NCBI GenBank assembly: GCA_910591455.2
Contig: OU342816.1
Location: 21,647,702-21,711,701 of the forward strand
Length of the DNA stretch: 64,000 nucleotides
Reading direction: 5' to 3'
From: Pholis gunnellus
Lineage: Eukaryota > Chordata > Actinopteri > Perciformes > Pholidae
The position numbers were made by a program, and so were the translations under genes. The first letter of the stretch is position 1; the number at the start of each line of letters is the position of its first letter. Shown here in pieces: positions 37,158 through 51,980 of this stretch. The notes under the pieces were generated by a model. It saw nothing but the letters and a program-made list of their open reading frames with translations, did no database searches and was not told the DNA's origin.

Positions 37158-38268
37158 TGTGAAGAATTGCAGTATTAAAAAGTATTATTAATAGGATTAT
37201 TGGCACCCCTAGTGGTGAATAGAAGTGTCTGTGTGTTTTCGTTTATATAGGATTTAATGTGACATTATAGTGAGGAAACGGGAGAGCCTTTCAGCGTGTT
37301 TTCGTAGCTTTCAAACATATTAGGCAGTCATATTGCAGTGTCTGTACACACCAGGTATCACATCTGCCCGTTCCCTCAGCTGTAGCGTGCACTTTCCCCC
37401 TTAGGTGTGTTGAGGCTGAAGCTAGTGGAGGAATCGCAAGGCCGCTGCTGTGTTTACTTCTTTCTGCGCAGGCGCATCATAAAGTAACTTGATCCGGTCC
37501 AAATTCAAAACAGTATTTAATTAAACAATGACGACTGTAAACTGATGATGACAATTACAATCTATAATACACTATCGATAGTGTGCATCTCGAGAGCAGA
37601 GACCACGTGCGACTCCCCTCACAGGCCCGACCAAGTCGGATCCTGCAAAGCGAACTACCATGGCCTGGCGCACGTCCTCGCAAACAGTCCTTTTATGTCC
37701 TTTGATGGTCGGAAAGTGTCCGAAATCTGTCGTAAAACACAAAGGCCGTCTTCTGGGGTCAGTGATTGGCTTCCAATCGCTCTGACGCCTCCTTCATCGA
37801 TCCACTGCTCATCTCAATGGCTGGACCCCTTGTGACATCACCTCTGACATCACCTCTGACCTGCCCTCTGTCCTGCGGCCGCATGGTGTTACCCAGGAGT
37901 CCTCTGTTGTTTTATGACCGTCTGCTTCCTCATCAGTTGTCTCCGGTTCTCCTCCCCCTCTGTTGGCCATTTGTCCAGCACCTCTGTGTCCCCTTTGATG
38001 TCTCTGCCTCATGGCTCAGAACCCCCTAACCTATGTGACTGTACTTTGGTTCAACACTTCCAATGATTATGTTAAAAGACTCCTACAAGTAAACTTATTG
38101 CAAAGATATAATATCTTCTATAAGTAAACATCCTGTAAACCTATATTACATTCCATAAGTAAATATATTGTGACTCTTAACATAATTTACATTCTCATCA
38201 TTGTGACAATTTCATTCACCACTAGGGGTGTTATTAATTCTACTAAATAATGCTTTTAATTCTCCACA
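37158..38268. mobile_element. Foldback-type element with about 70-bp inverted ends (copy A)
   Basis: The left end (TGTGAAGAATTGCAG ... CACCCCTAGTGGTGAAT) recurs inverted at the right end (38213-38268: ATTCACCACTAGGGGTG ... AATTCTCCACA), with several mismatches. The 1.1 kb between has no coding frame. An inverted, truncated relative is at 50054-50931. Termini read TGTG...CACA, and no target-site duplication is evident. It may be a non-autonomous DNA transposon; the family is not named here. Confidence 0.65.
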
Positions 38269-39141
38269 GGTGTTCATAGTAAGGTGAATAGTTCCAGCTG
38301 AGCATGCATTACAGTGAGTTTATTATTTGAATGTTAATTCGGTCATAAAACTGATTGAAGCAATGAGTGTGGCGATGTATTCATATTTTTGAATCGCTCT
38401 ACATATTTTGGACAAACGTGTTTTAGTTTGATGCTTGTTCCAGCTGACTGTTTGGTCACGATGGAGAGAGAAATGCCATCTGTTAAATAAAATACAAGAA
38501 ATGATTCAAGAAATGAAAATGATATGGTAGTAATATATAGAATTGCATTACAAGTCAGTGCTTGAAAAGTATTTGCATATATATTTTCAACGAAACTGTA
38601 AGAAACATGTGATCATGTAATGAGGTTTGACTCTATAGTGTTTCATGCAACCCTTTAGTTGGGGACAAAGGCATTTGTCTTAACAAGAGGGCAGAACACA
38701 ATCGGATATAAAATGAAGACTGATGGCGCACGGGCCAGACGGCGTACGGGGCGCAGGCACATGGGGCGCACAGTGGATATATAACCGGTACCTCTGTGGG
38801 CATAACACAATCGGATATAAAGGGAATGAAAGGAAGAGTGCATTAAGGGTCTACGTTGTGTGCAGTCACGCTAACCATTCGGCTATGGAATGCAAAGGTC
38901 ACTCGACATGTGAGAACATGCCAATATCGGTTCAATTACACAGAAGAGATGCCATGTGATGTGTGGAGGACGAAATTGAATAAAATGTTTCAGCACGTTT
39001 CATCAAAATGTCTGTCTTCATGACAGTCAGAGCATGTCATGTCAATGCAGCTCTACTGTTCATCAATATAATGCTGTAACTCAGAGGTGATGATGGTTAC
39101 CCAGCGATCAAAGACACTTATATAACCGGATGTTGTCTCAC

Positions 39142-39199
39142 GTGACGTCACAAAGGCTCGAAACAGTGGGCGTTCTTTTTCGAGCCTTTGTGACGTCAC
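39142..39199. repeat. Perfect 22-bp-arm palindrome with CRE sites
   Basis: Left arm 39142-39163 and right arm 39178-39199 are exact reverse complements around a 14-base loop. Each outer arm carries the palindrome TGACGTCA, the full cAMP response element. Confidence 0.9.
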
Positions 39200-39239
39200 T
39201 TGATCGCCTTTATAGTCTTCAGTCTGAAGGACATTGACT

Positions 39240-39720
39240 CGTTATTGTACACTAAAAAAAAATTCTGTGTAATATACGGTAAAAAATACTGGCAGCTGTG
39301 GTTGCCAGAACTTCACCGTAAAAAATAAAGTAAGAATGTATAATACATCACGGTATGTTTTTTAGCAACCGTAGATTTCACAGTTGAGAACTGTTTTTGT
39401 TTACGGTAAATTACTATAAAAAAAACAGATATCATTAAACCTGTTAACGGTAATTTGCTTTAGAAATAACAGCCACGTTATAAATGTGTTTACGGTAAAT
39501 AACTTTAAAAACAGCAACTATACTGTGAACCTAATTACAGTTTTTCTCAGTAAAAAGCACAGTACAACTGTATGATACATTACGGCACTTTATTGAAAAA
39601 TGCAATTTGACGGTAAATTACCGGCAGCTGTGGTTGCCAGAACTTTACCGTAAAAAAATATATTGACAATGTATAAGACATCACGGTACAAAAATACGGT
39701 ACAACGTAGAACATATTACA
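39240..39720. repeat. Teleost 'GGCAGCTGTGGTTGCCAG' repeat, tandem units
   Basis: The hairpin motif GGCAGCTGTGGTTGCCAG followed by AACTT(C/T)ACCGTAAAAA occurs at about 39291 and 39623, with many scattered TTACGGTAAA motifs between. This is a recognised high-copy fish repeat, non-coding. Confidence 0.6.
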
Positions 39721-39987
39721 ATTGGTTGGCATAGATTTCAGTCAACTTCTGATTATTGTAAATTACAAAGGAAATATCAAAGCATATTGTAAATCAAGGT
39801 ACAGACCATCATTGATAAACCTTAAGAAACTAACATTCTCTGTGAAAAACAGGTTGAACTGATACAATATCTTGTACAATATACTAACAAAGCAGTGTTG
39901 AGATCTTGAAGCAACAGCATGTGTCCATATATATGAAGGATAATCCATGAATAAACATGAAAAGATTAGCCACTTGCCCTGAGTTGA

Positions 39988-40128
39988 TCAAGAGTAATGA
40001 GTCACTGAGTCCAGACTGAAGAGGTCACTCAACATGGTATAGTCTCGCATGGACATGAAGTTCAGGAAGTTGGAACTTCGTGTATTTTCACCAGTTCTGC
40101 TTGAGGGCTCGTCTCTTGATGATCCTCT
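39988..40128 (-). pseudogene. Exon-like open segment, with degenerate relative at 41190-41340
   Basis: After an acceptor (GGCTGCAG) the minus strand is open for 46 codons, starting RGSSRDEPSSRTGENTRSSN and ending LSDLFSLDSVTHYS before TGA. A diverged copy at about 41190-41340 has the same acceptor and first bases (AGAGGATCAT) but an early stop. I do not recognise the product; it may be a 3' exon of the gene fragment at 42122-42977 or repeat-derived. Confidence 0.3.
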
Positions 40129-40495
40129 CTGCAGCCAAAAACAGAAACAAAGGCAAAGTTAGATTGATGCAGTGCTTCAGCATGATGCCTACACAGAGAA
40201 ACATTCACTGCCTTCTGGTGTTAAACTGAGCTCCAATGACTGAGAAGAAACCAGCACTCTGGAATAAAATTTTGTAAGTCATCTTTATAGTTAATAAAAA
40301 ATATAATTATCATGTCGATTGGTAAAAAAAATTACACATTTCAGCACTAAGGCATCATCAGCATGTGTGTAATTTCTGTCGACAAGCAGCCTAAATACAC
40401 AGATTCCTCCACTCAAGCAATAAAGACTATCATCATGTTTGATACAACCAGGTTATCGGCACATCTTATTAATTCCATCAATTCTACATTTTTAG

Positions 40496-40890
40496 GGCCC
40501 GAGCCACCGACAACGTCGGGCCAGCGAAGGCCCTATTGAAATTGTAGGGGTTTTTATTCTTATTAGGGCCCGAGCCACCGACAACGTCGGGCCAGCGAAG
40601 GCCCTATTGAAATTGTAAGGGTTATTATTAGTTTTCTTCTGATTTTTATTTTAGAACATTGAGCGCATATTTGGAGTATTTCCCATACCCCAAAACTCAC
40701 CAATTTTTGCAGACTTGTCAGGTCTGGCGAAAATAGAAGTGTGATATAGGTGCCATAAATGTGTGTAAAAAAATGGCTCTCTAGCGCCCCCTACAAAGCG
40801 GACCGGCGACGCCCCTCGGCCAGTTTGTCCGATTGACTTGAAATTCAACACACATGTCCTAATCCGCTAGATTTAAAAAAAAAAGCCTCT
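40496..40890. repeat. 'AGGGCCCGAGC' teleost repeat with a 68-bp tandem duplication
   Basis: A unit starting AGGGCCCGAGCCACCGACAA and ending GCCCTATTGAAATTGTA occurs twice in a row, from 40496 and 40565. The following sequence contains TCTAGCGCCCCCTAC and GGCCAGTTTGTCCGATTGAC, both typical of this very abundant fish repeat. Confidence 0.7.
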
Positions 40891-42121
40891 CAGACCCCTA
40901 AGCTCCGCCTACTTAGATTTTCCGCCATCTTGAATTTAGTGTAAAACACATCTTTGCGAATGTAATGTAAGGGGGTTATCAGTTCAGAGCACTAAAAGAT
41001 AAATAGTAGTAAATGCTAAACTATATATCAGTGTAGTGGTTTCATCTGTTTGCATAAAGCTATTGGCTCGGACCGTGCACCTGAGGATGATGGATTGAGT
41101 GAAGTTTGAGTTGCACCTATCATTTGCTACACTGAATCATACCACCGCTTACCTCTAATTAGCCTTGACAAGACTGGTGTCTTAGGTCCAGACTTGACTG
41201 AAGACAGGTGGGACAGAGTCTCACACAGACAGGGTATGTTGTTCAGGAAACTGGAACTTTAGGCAGGTCAGAATTTCTGCTTGAAGGCTCACAAGTCAAT
41301 CTGGTGTTCGCTGTGGGCTAGCATGATCCTCTCTACAGCCAGAAAAAAGCCAACATAGAAAACATTAACAATACTAATAACAGTAACAACAACACCAATA
41401 ATATAACTTTATATAGCAGTTGCAAAATGGTTCACACATACTTCACACAAAAAATAATCGAACTATAAAAAGACAAAACATTAAAGAGGGTAAACAGAAC
41501 AAACTTACAAAAGAGTAAACAAAGAGTAGGGTTAAAGATGTCATTAAGCTACAAACATGATTCATGAATAAGAAATAGCCATAATACAGTATGGTATGTC
41601 AATAAAGTCAAAATAAATTCACAGTATGTCAAAAAAAAAGGGTTATTCTGGCAAAAAGTTAAAATAACATTGGATTATGCAATGTCTAGGTTTATGCAGT
41701 GCTTAACCTCAACAATACATGCATACAATGTTTGAACATGAAATGGCTACACAGTACTTACACAAATAGAAGACCCTAAAGCCTTCTCTTGCTAAATGAA
41801 CATACACTGAACTTTACAACAACTTACCACTGTTTATCCTTGACAAAACTTGTATCCGATCCTAAGGTTAGACTAGTAAGACAGCAAAGAGGGTGATGAG
41901 GTTCATCTGAAGTACAACCGCTGGTAGTCGTAATCACACCTGAAAGAAAGAATAAAGAGAAAAAAGACAAGGGGTGGACATGCATCCTCTTTAGTGAAAA
42001 ATGAAATCATCTCAAGCATCAATTTTTTCAATGCAAATGTTGCAAATTAAAATGAAATGGCTAAATTTACAATCAAAAATAAAAACAGTTCCTCACCTGG
42101 TTTGGCACGTACCACATATTG

Positions 42122-42977
42122 TTATCCAGCAACAAAGGTTTGATTCCAGTTGGGCCCTTTGCTAAAGATCATCCCCTCACTCCACTGTGGTTCCTGTCTC
42201 TCTACTTCTGCTGTCCAATAAAACACGAATGACAAAAAAATCATCTTTAAAAGTAAAAAAAACAACTGCTTGCTTTTAGAATCTCACCGTTTTCCTCGTT
42301 GTCATAAAAGCAATCAAATTGTTCCCATCCAAGTCCACAACCACTCGAGTTTGAATGCAATGTCTGAAAGGTGGCAGGAGCAAATTAGTTAAATGTTACA
42401 AGATAAGAGTAAATTGTCTTAATTTTCTGCACTTTTACCAATAAAAATGTTCAGATATTTGTTAGAAATGTGTACAATTACTTACTTTAAAGGAGATTCT
42501 TCTTAGCAATGCAACCTGCCTTAAACCTACTCTGAAGTTTCACAAAAGCACTGAAACAAAGGCTCAAATTGTCTTCAGGGACAGCTTTATTACCTCGAAG
42601 TCATAGATAGTACAGAAGCTCTGTTTCACCTCATATCCTACATACCCTGCTAGTGAATCTGAAAAGTTTGTTCTGGGAAGAAATAACAAACCAAAATTGA
42701 ATAACTCACTACATACAACACCACATACTACAAAGCATCCTGGTATAGTACTAGCTTGAAGCATGATGGATTTTGACCAAAAAAAATCATTGGATTTGAA
42801 TGTCTGACCATCACTAATGTCACTTAGAACATCTGACTCTGAGGGAGACTCAGTTGAGTAATCTCCTGACATACAGTTCTTCCACAAATCAGATTCCAAC
42901 AAACATTTTAGAGTCTCGTTTACAGGCACATAATATGCAAACCTATCAGTCCTGTTCTCATCTCGTCTTAAAAACAT
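42122..42977 (-). pseudogene. Short multi-exon gene or pseudogene of a fish multi-copy family
   Basis: Exons 42977-42732, 42672-42594, 42363-42288 and 42210-42122 (TAA) join in phase if one extra T in the (T)8 run (complement of 42779-42786) is ignored, giving about 162 codons. The start is MFLRRDENRTDRFAYYVPVN; after the T run the corrected frame reads NPSCFKLVLYQDA. From memory this resembles multi-copy uncharacterised fish proteins with a YYVP...ETL motif and a later LYQDAFEVVNPLGS motif. Later exons carry GYVGYEVKQSFCTIYDFE and GWEQFDCFYDNEEN; I do not recognise them. The last exon continues to a donor at 42097, and an exon-like segment follows at 41939-41836. Expression is unknown. Confidence 0.4.
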
Positions 42978-43350
42978 TTTCTTAGGCTCAAAATATCAGG
43001 GCCCTTTTGTACACCTGGTCCATCTAATTGGACCAGCCATACCACCTACAGGTAAGTCTATTGCTATCTATCTATGTATAATAAATATTTACAGAATTTT
43101 ACCCACCACAACCATACCAATATTAATTAACAACTATATATAAATAAGTCCTATACCTAACGTAAATAATCACCCATAAGTTATCTAACTAAATACAGCA
43201 ACACATATGTTCACTTCCCCCTACCTGCTTCCTGTAGTTGGTATTTCCCGGAACTATAAATGGGTGCTTGGGCCCCTGGGGAATTAATTTGCCCGAACAC
43301 CCTGGGAAGAGGAAACAGGCAGAGGTAATTTGTTGCTCTATGTATATATA
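42880..43350. repeat. Three-copy terminal block, copy 1
   Basis: Nearly identical to 49340-49795 and 55340-55800, in the same orientation. It spans the first codons of the minus-strand gene fragment and its upstream sequence, and ends at GCTCTATGTATATA. Each copy is followed by different DNA (a MITE, a compound microsatellite, a hAT element), so this is probably the end of a dispersed element. Confidence 0.75.
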
Positions 43351-43352
43351 TA

Positions 43353-46699
<3,347 letters not shown>

Positions 46700-46734
46700 A
46701 TATCTCTCTCGCTCTCGCTCTCTCTCTCTCCCTC

Positions 46735-49700
46735 CCCCCGGCAACTTGACTCCCCAAATCCCTTTACAAACTCCCATTTATCAATATCAGCATCACCTTT
46801 CTTACTCTCCCCGAAATATTTAAATAGTCCACGCTGGTTTTTGTTTCAGACAGGGATGAGACTCGTAATGGTCTAAATCAGTCCATTACTAACAGATTAC
46901 TGCTAGTTGCCACGCATCTGTTTGTGGACCCACGATGACACGTCATGGAAGTTGTGTCGTTAGTCGGTTTTCAACCAACGATACGGAAACTTACTAAAGA
47001 CTTTTGGGGGGAGGTAAAGATTTAACAATATATCTACATTCATGTATTGGTATGACGTCCCCACACAGGACCAGACATGCACGCTGCAGTCACATCATGG
47101 TATGCAACAGAACAGTAAAAACAGCACACAGTAAAGCAAAGAAACAAACACTCACACCCTCATATATACACAGTTCGGAGCATGCATGTGTTACGGGTCC
47201 CAGGAATGGGACCACAGCAACAAAAGGAAAATTCTGTAGGACACAGATACAGTTTAACAAACACCAAGACACCAGCCGTTCAGTTGTTCTTCCAGATCAG
47301 ATCTGAGGAGTGAGCGGGTGTGTTATGTAAATACATTTAATCAGAGCTTTATGTGCTAATTAGCGGAGTTGCGAGTTACAGGTTATGAAGGTTTAAAACT
47401 CCAAGCGGGGCGCTCTAGCACTCTAGACGCCACACTTTGGAGCCTGTTAGGCTAGGCTTTCACAACATACACACACACTGATGATGCATCGAGGAGGATC
47501 CCGGACGTGAGCCGGTGCGAGCGGATATGCTCGGAGCTCCAACCAGGCCGTCGCTCTGCTAAAATCGATCCCGCCTGCACCTTGACTTTGACCAATGGCT
47601 CCTCTAAGGAGAACCTACAAAACTTACTGCGCTTCCGTGTCCAAGCGCCTTTTCACGTTGCTCTCAATCGGAGAGGAACTGTTAGGACCGTGCACGTTTA
47701 ACTGCTCGGCTAATATCTCTGTGATAAATAAAACTATTGCTTGAATCTAAGTAAACGCCTCGAACTCAATTCGTTAAGTTGTTTTTACACAACAGGTGTC
47801 ACACCCTAAAGCAACCTGCGTGCAACTGCTCCGGTGTCAATAGTTCCTCCTCAGGCGCTGCAATTCTTTCCTGTCCCTCTGTTCGGTCCATATGTTCCGA
47901 TTACACTCTGTAAATTACTTCAGTCCCTCAAACCATGTTCTACATATTTAAATCATTGTAGTCACATTTTTGGGTGTGCCACACGCTCCCCAACAAACAA
48001 AAGTGGCTCCCGACACTTGACTGTTATTTTTCCTGATACCTCTTTTAACTCATAACAATACACATACAAAATAAAGACACCCTCCCAATGTATGAGGTAC
48101 CCAAGACCTTAAAGAATTTTCTAGATACTCCATACTAATACTGTCACCTATTTAATAGCAATGCATGGGATAGGTGACTGGGAGATATGTGGTTGGGATG
48201 ATGTGTGCGGGTTGGGCTGAATGTAAGTATGACTGTGGGTATTGGTATGTATAACAGGTTGGCTGTATCCCTATAGCACTAACGAAGAGTCGTGGTTGGT
48301 AGGTTGGTTGACCAAGGGAGGGGTAAGTAAACATCTGGCCAGGTCGCCTTTCTCTGGTGGACCTCCTTAGCGCGGGGTGTGTGTTGGGCCTGTGAGGGAT
48401 TTAAGTTTTAGAGCATTCCTAGTGCTGGATATTATATGTTACAGTGGGTTTACTTGTAAGAGTTTAGACCAAGAAGTCATTTCATCATCAGAGGTCATTT
48501 CATACTGTAAGAGGAAGGTGTGAGGACTGTACTGGAAGCGGGGGTTTGGCGAATCAAACAAAGGAACTGGCCCCAAGAATGTCAGGAGGTGTCTGCCAGC
48601 GGGGGTTGGAACGAAGCTGGCTGACCTAGGTGTGAAGAACAGAACAATGGGTCATCGGCCCAGGAGGGGCTTATTGGAATCCGGCCAATCACTGAGCTGA
48701 TCGATTGGCTGAGAAATGTGAAACATGATACTTTTGAGAGACTCAGCCGGGACAAAGGATCTTCGAATTGCAGAAGATCATCAGACCTCCTCCGCATCAT
48801 GGGACAGACACACCATTCTGTCCTGTGGTGTGGACGGGGCCTCATATTTCATGGAATATTATGTTTGTTTTACTGTCGATAGTGTAATTCAGTTTGCATT
48901 TGTTTTGGCTTCTGATAAGAATATTAAATAATTTTGATTTTAACCTGAACCATTTGATTCTGGCCCTGCTTGCTGATGGAACAAAGAGAGCAAGGGGGGG
49001 GGGGGGGGCTGCTTCTTCTCCTCTGTGCTCTTCTTCTCCTCTGTTTGAGAAACTTCAGCCTCAACAGGCCCAGTCTCTCGGACTTCATCTGAATCATCTG
49101 CCTGCAACAACACCGGTTCCTCGCAAGGTTCAGGTTCAACAACGGGTGACATACACTCATGTCGTCCCTCTTGGTCCTCTTCAACTGCACTTTCTCTTCC
49201 ATGTTCGGGTCCCTCGACTCTTGGCTCAGCTCAGCGCTGCTCAGTTCGTCTCACGAAGACGTCAGCCCGGTTCAGTCCGAATCAGAATCCGACGACCCCT
49301 GGGAATTCGATTCGCTGCTGCTGTCCTCCGATCATCACAAATCAGATTCCAACAAACATTTTAGAGTCTCTTTTACAGGCACATAATATGCAAACCTATC
49401 AGTCCTGTTCTCTTCTCGTCTTAAAAACATTTTCTTAGGCTCAAAATATCAGGGCCCTTTTGTACACCTGGTCCATCTAATTGGACCAGCCATACCACCT
49501 ACAGGTAAGTCTATTGCTATCTATGTATAATAAATATTTACAGAATTTTACCCACCCCAACCATACCAATATTAATTAACAACTATATATAAATAAGTCC
49601 TATACCTAACGTAAATAATCACCCATAAGTTATCTAACTAAATACAGCAACACATATGTTCACTTCCCCCTACCTGCTTCCTGTAGTTGGTATTTCCCAG

Positions 49701-49795
49701 AACTATAAATGGGTGCTCGGCCCCCGGGGAAGTAATTTGCCTGAACACCCTGGGAAAAGGAAACAGAGCAACAAATTACCTCTGCCTATGTATAT
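46735..49795. repeat. Large repeat copy 1, interrupted by a solo LTR
   Basis: Starts CCCCCGGCAACTTGACTCC and matches 53903-55800 over most of its length, ending with the three-copy block. Differences: a 478-bp LTR insertion (47321-47798), an 18-bp-class and a roughly 680-bp segment (48390-49068) absent from copy 2, and a (G)n run at 48995. On the minus strand the copies share a short frame beginning MEEKVQLKRTKRDDMS. No complete gene is evident. Confidence 0.75.
47321..47794. mobile_element. Solo LTR, 474 bp, 4-bp target duplication
   Basis: Begins TGTTATGTAAATAC and ends TTTTTACACAACA, the TG...CA ends of retroviral-type LTRs. It is flanked by GGTG on both sides (47317-47320, 47795-47798). 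The other repeat copy has the uninterrupted site GAGCGGGTGTCACACC at about 54488. A polyadenylation signal (GATAAATAAAACT) lies at about 47725. No internal retrotransposon genes are present. Confidence 0.85.
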
Positions 49796-49812
49796 GTGTG
49801 TGTGTGTGTGTG

Positions 49813-49869
<57 letters not shown>

Positions 49870-49870
49870 C
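49788..49870. repeat. Compound microsatellite (TG)n(TATG)n(TA)n
   Basis: Follows the end of the second three-copy block. Short open frames through it are repeat artefacts. Confidence 0.9.
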
Positions 49871-50053
49871 CATCCAATAAACTTGTATTGTCCTTGATGT
49901 CCTTCCTCGCACACTATCCATGGTCTAAGTAACGTCGGCGCGTCGTTACAGCTTATTATACACAGTTTTTTTTATAATAGCAGATGTCATTGTGAAAGTG
50001 TAAAGAATAATTTTTTTCCATACATGTCGACATCCCACCTTTGTCTTGGGCGG

Positions 50054-50931
50054 TGTGGAGAATTACAGTATTAAGAAGCATTATTTAGTAGAATTTATAG
50101 CACCCTTAGTGGTGAATAGAAGTGTCACAATAATAAAATGTAGAATATGTAAGAGTCACAAAATATTTACTGAAGAATGAATTATGTTTGTAATATGTTT
50201 ACATGAAGGATATTATATGTTACAGTATATTGACATATTGAATGTATTGAAATCATGAATGCATAAACACTGGAGGATTTAAACACTGTAAAGAATAGCC
50301 AACAGGGAAAGTTAGGGAATTCAAGGCAAGGCTTTTCAGAGACATCAAAGGGGACATCAAAGGGGACACAGAGGTGCTGGACAAATGGCCAAGGAAGGAG
50401 GAGGAGAACCGGAGACAACTGATGAGGAAGCAGACGGCCATAAAGTAACAGAGGACTCCTGGGAAAAACCATGCGGTCCCAGGTCAGAGGTGATGTCAGA
50501 GGTGATGTCACAAGGAACCAGCCACTGAGATGAGCAACGGATCGATGGAGGTGGGGTCAGATCAATCGGAAACCAATCACTGACCCCGGATGACGGCCTT
50601 TGTTTTGCGACAGCGTGGGACGCTTTCCGCCCATCAAAGGACATAAAAGGACTGTTTGCGAGGACGTGCGAGAGGCCATGGTAGTTCGCTTTGCAGGATC
50701 CGACTTGGTCGGGCCTGTGAGTGGAGTTGCACGTGGTCTCTGCTCTCGAGATGCATACTATCGATAGTGTATTATAGATTGTAATTGTCATCATCAGTTT
50801 ACAGTCGTCATTGTTTAATTAAATACTGTTTTGAATTTGGACCGGATCGAGTTACTTTATGATGCGCCTGCGCAGAAAGAAGTAAACACAGCAGCGGCCT
50901 TGCGATTCCTCCACTAGCTTCAGCCTCAACA
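50054..50931. mobile_element. Foldback-type element, inverted truncated copy B
   Basis: Reverse complement of most of the element at 37158-38268. It keeps one terminal arm (TGTGGAGAATTACAG ... CCCTTAGTGGTGAATAG) and the interior up to CTTCAGCCTCAACA, where similarity stops. The second arm is missing. Minus-strand frames of about 145 codons occur in both copies but are not supported as genes. Confidence 0.65.
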
Positions 50932-51494
50932 GCGGCTGCCTCCATTTCCCCATTCATTTCTGGATGTACTGTATTGGATCTACAAAAAGCAACAACAAAA
51001 AAAATCAAGTTATACAACACATTAACTCAAACAGAGCAACAACAAAAAATGTTGCATACCATGTAGGTTAATAGGTGTGTCTGTTGGACTACTACTTCTC
51101 CTACAACCACAATGTAGTGTTTAAATCACAAAAATGGTGTTATGTTAATATGTGTGTATCATAAATAAGTGATTTGTCTGTGGCATAAAAAAGTAAAACT
51201 GAGTGGTGGAATTTAAATGTGGCTCGGCATAATGGTTTATGTTCATTACACCGCCCCTTAAACGTTTACGCTGCATGGTGAGACATAGGCTATCGCTTGT
51301 GACGGCTTCAAATCTCAAATAACACTGCGGAGGGCTTCAACTAGCACAACTAGCTGCGGCAACACGAGACTCCCTCCGTCGAGCAGATTTTTGCCAGTCA
51401 GAATCTAACGTATTAGTCCTCTCCTTTAGCCCACAACCTAAAGTATCGTGAACACACGGGAGAGTGACCATTTTATCGCCCAGTCCGCTCGGTA

Positions 51495-51809
51495 ATGGAG
51501 GCTTTTCTGTCGGAGGAGCAGAGGTTGGGGAGGATCCACGGAAGGAGGAAGCGAATGGACGTGGACGAACAGGCAGCTGTAGGCGACCAGCTGACCACGG
51601 GACTGGGGGATCTGCTTTCGGTCTCCGAGAAGAGGGGGAATGGTGGCTTGGAAGCACTGCAGCCAAATGCGCCACTCGGCAGAGGCGCCTCATCACCAAT
51701 GGACGCGGATCTAGCTCCGCCATGCAACCCTATAATCTTCCCTTCAAATGTTTACTCAGACTTTGAGCGAGGAAATCTATATAATTTTTGCTTACAGTTA
51801 ATAAAATAA
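51495..51809 (+). CDS. Hypothetical 104-residue open frame in GC-rich DNA
   Basis: Starts ATGGAGGCTTTTCTG (MEAFLSEEQRLGRIHGRRKR) and ends CLQLIK before TAA. The local composition is GC-rich and CpG-containing, unlike the AT-rich surroundings, as in a promoter or first exon. It has no family I recognise, no membrane segment and no known domain; residues are charged at the N-terminus. Overlapping frames of similar length in other phases weaken the call. Confidence 0.25.
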   Translation: MEAFLSEEQRLGRIHGRRKRMDVDEQAAVGDQLTTGLGDLLSVSEKRGNGGLEALQPNAPLGRGASSPMDADLAPPCNPIIFPSNVYSDFERGNLYNFCLQLIK

Positions 51810-51869
51810 ACGTTTGTAGAGTATTGACAGACCGATTAATTAAGTTTTGGGGCGTTCAACCTTGGGATT

Positions 51870-51980
51870 TTAGAAGAAACCCAGTGCATTCTTCAGCGAG
51901 GCGTATCCGAGCTGTGATCCAATGATGGTGGCTGCTCGTTGTTCGTCGTGTCCTTGATGGCTCACCGTGGTGTCCACGGC
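51870..51980 (-). other. Possible last exon of an unrecognised minus-strand gene
   Basis: After a pyrimidine-bearing acceptor ending CTAG, the minus strand is open for 36 codons (AVDTTVSHQGHDEQRAATII ... ASLKNALGFF) to TAA. Preceding exons were not found up to 53 kb, so this may be chance. Confidence 0.2.

Noticed and set aside
37545..38029. Plus-strand frames of about 90 codons, mirrored at 50182-50794
   Set aside because: They lie inside the foldback-type element and differ by frameshifts and changed stops between its two copies.
38697..38825. Two copies of ACACAATCGGATATAAA about 110 bp apart, as paired sites
   Set aside because: A short direct repeat with no surrounding gene or element structure I could support.
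48894..49386. Plus-strand open frames of 75-156 codons, repeated at 54942-55435
   Set aside because: Their presence in both repeat copies reflects duplication, and the composition follows the opposite, acidic minus-strand frame. No start or splice support.
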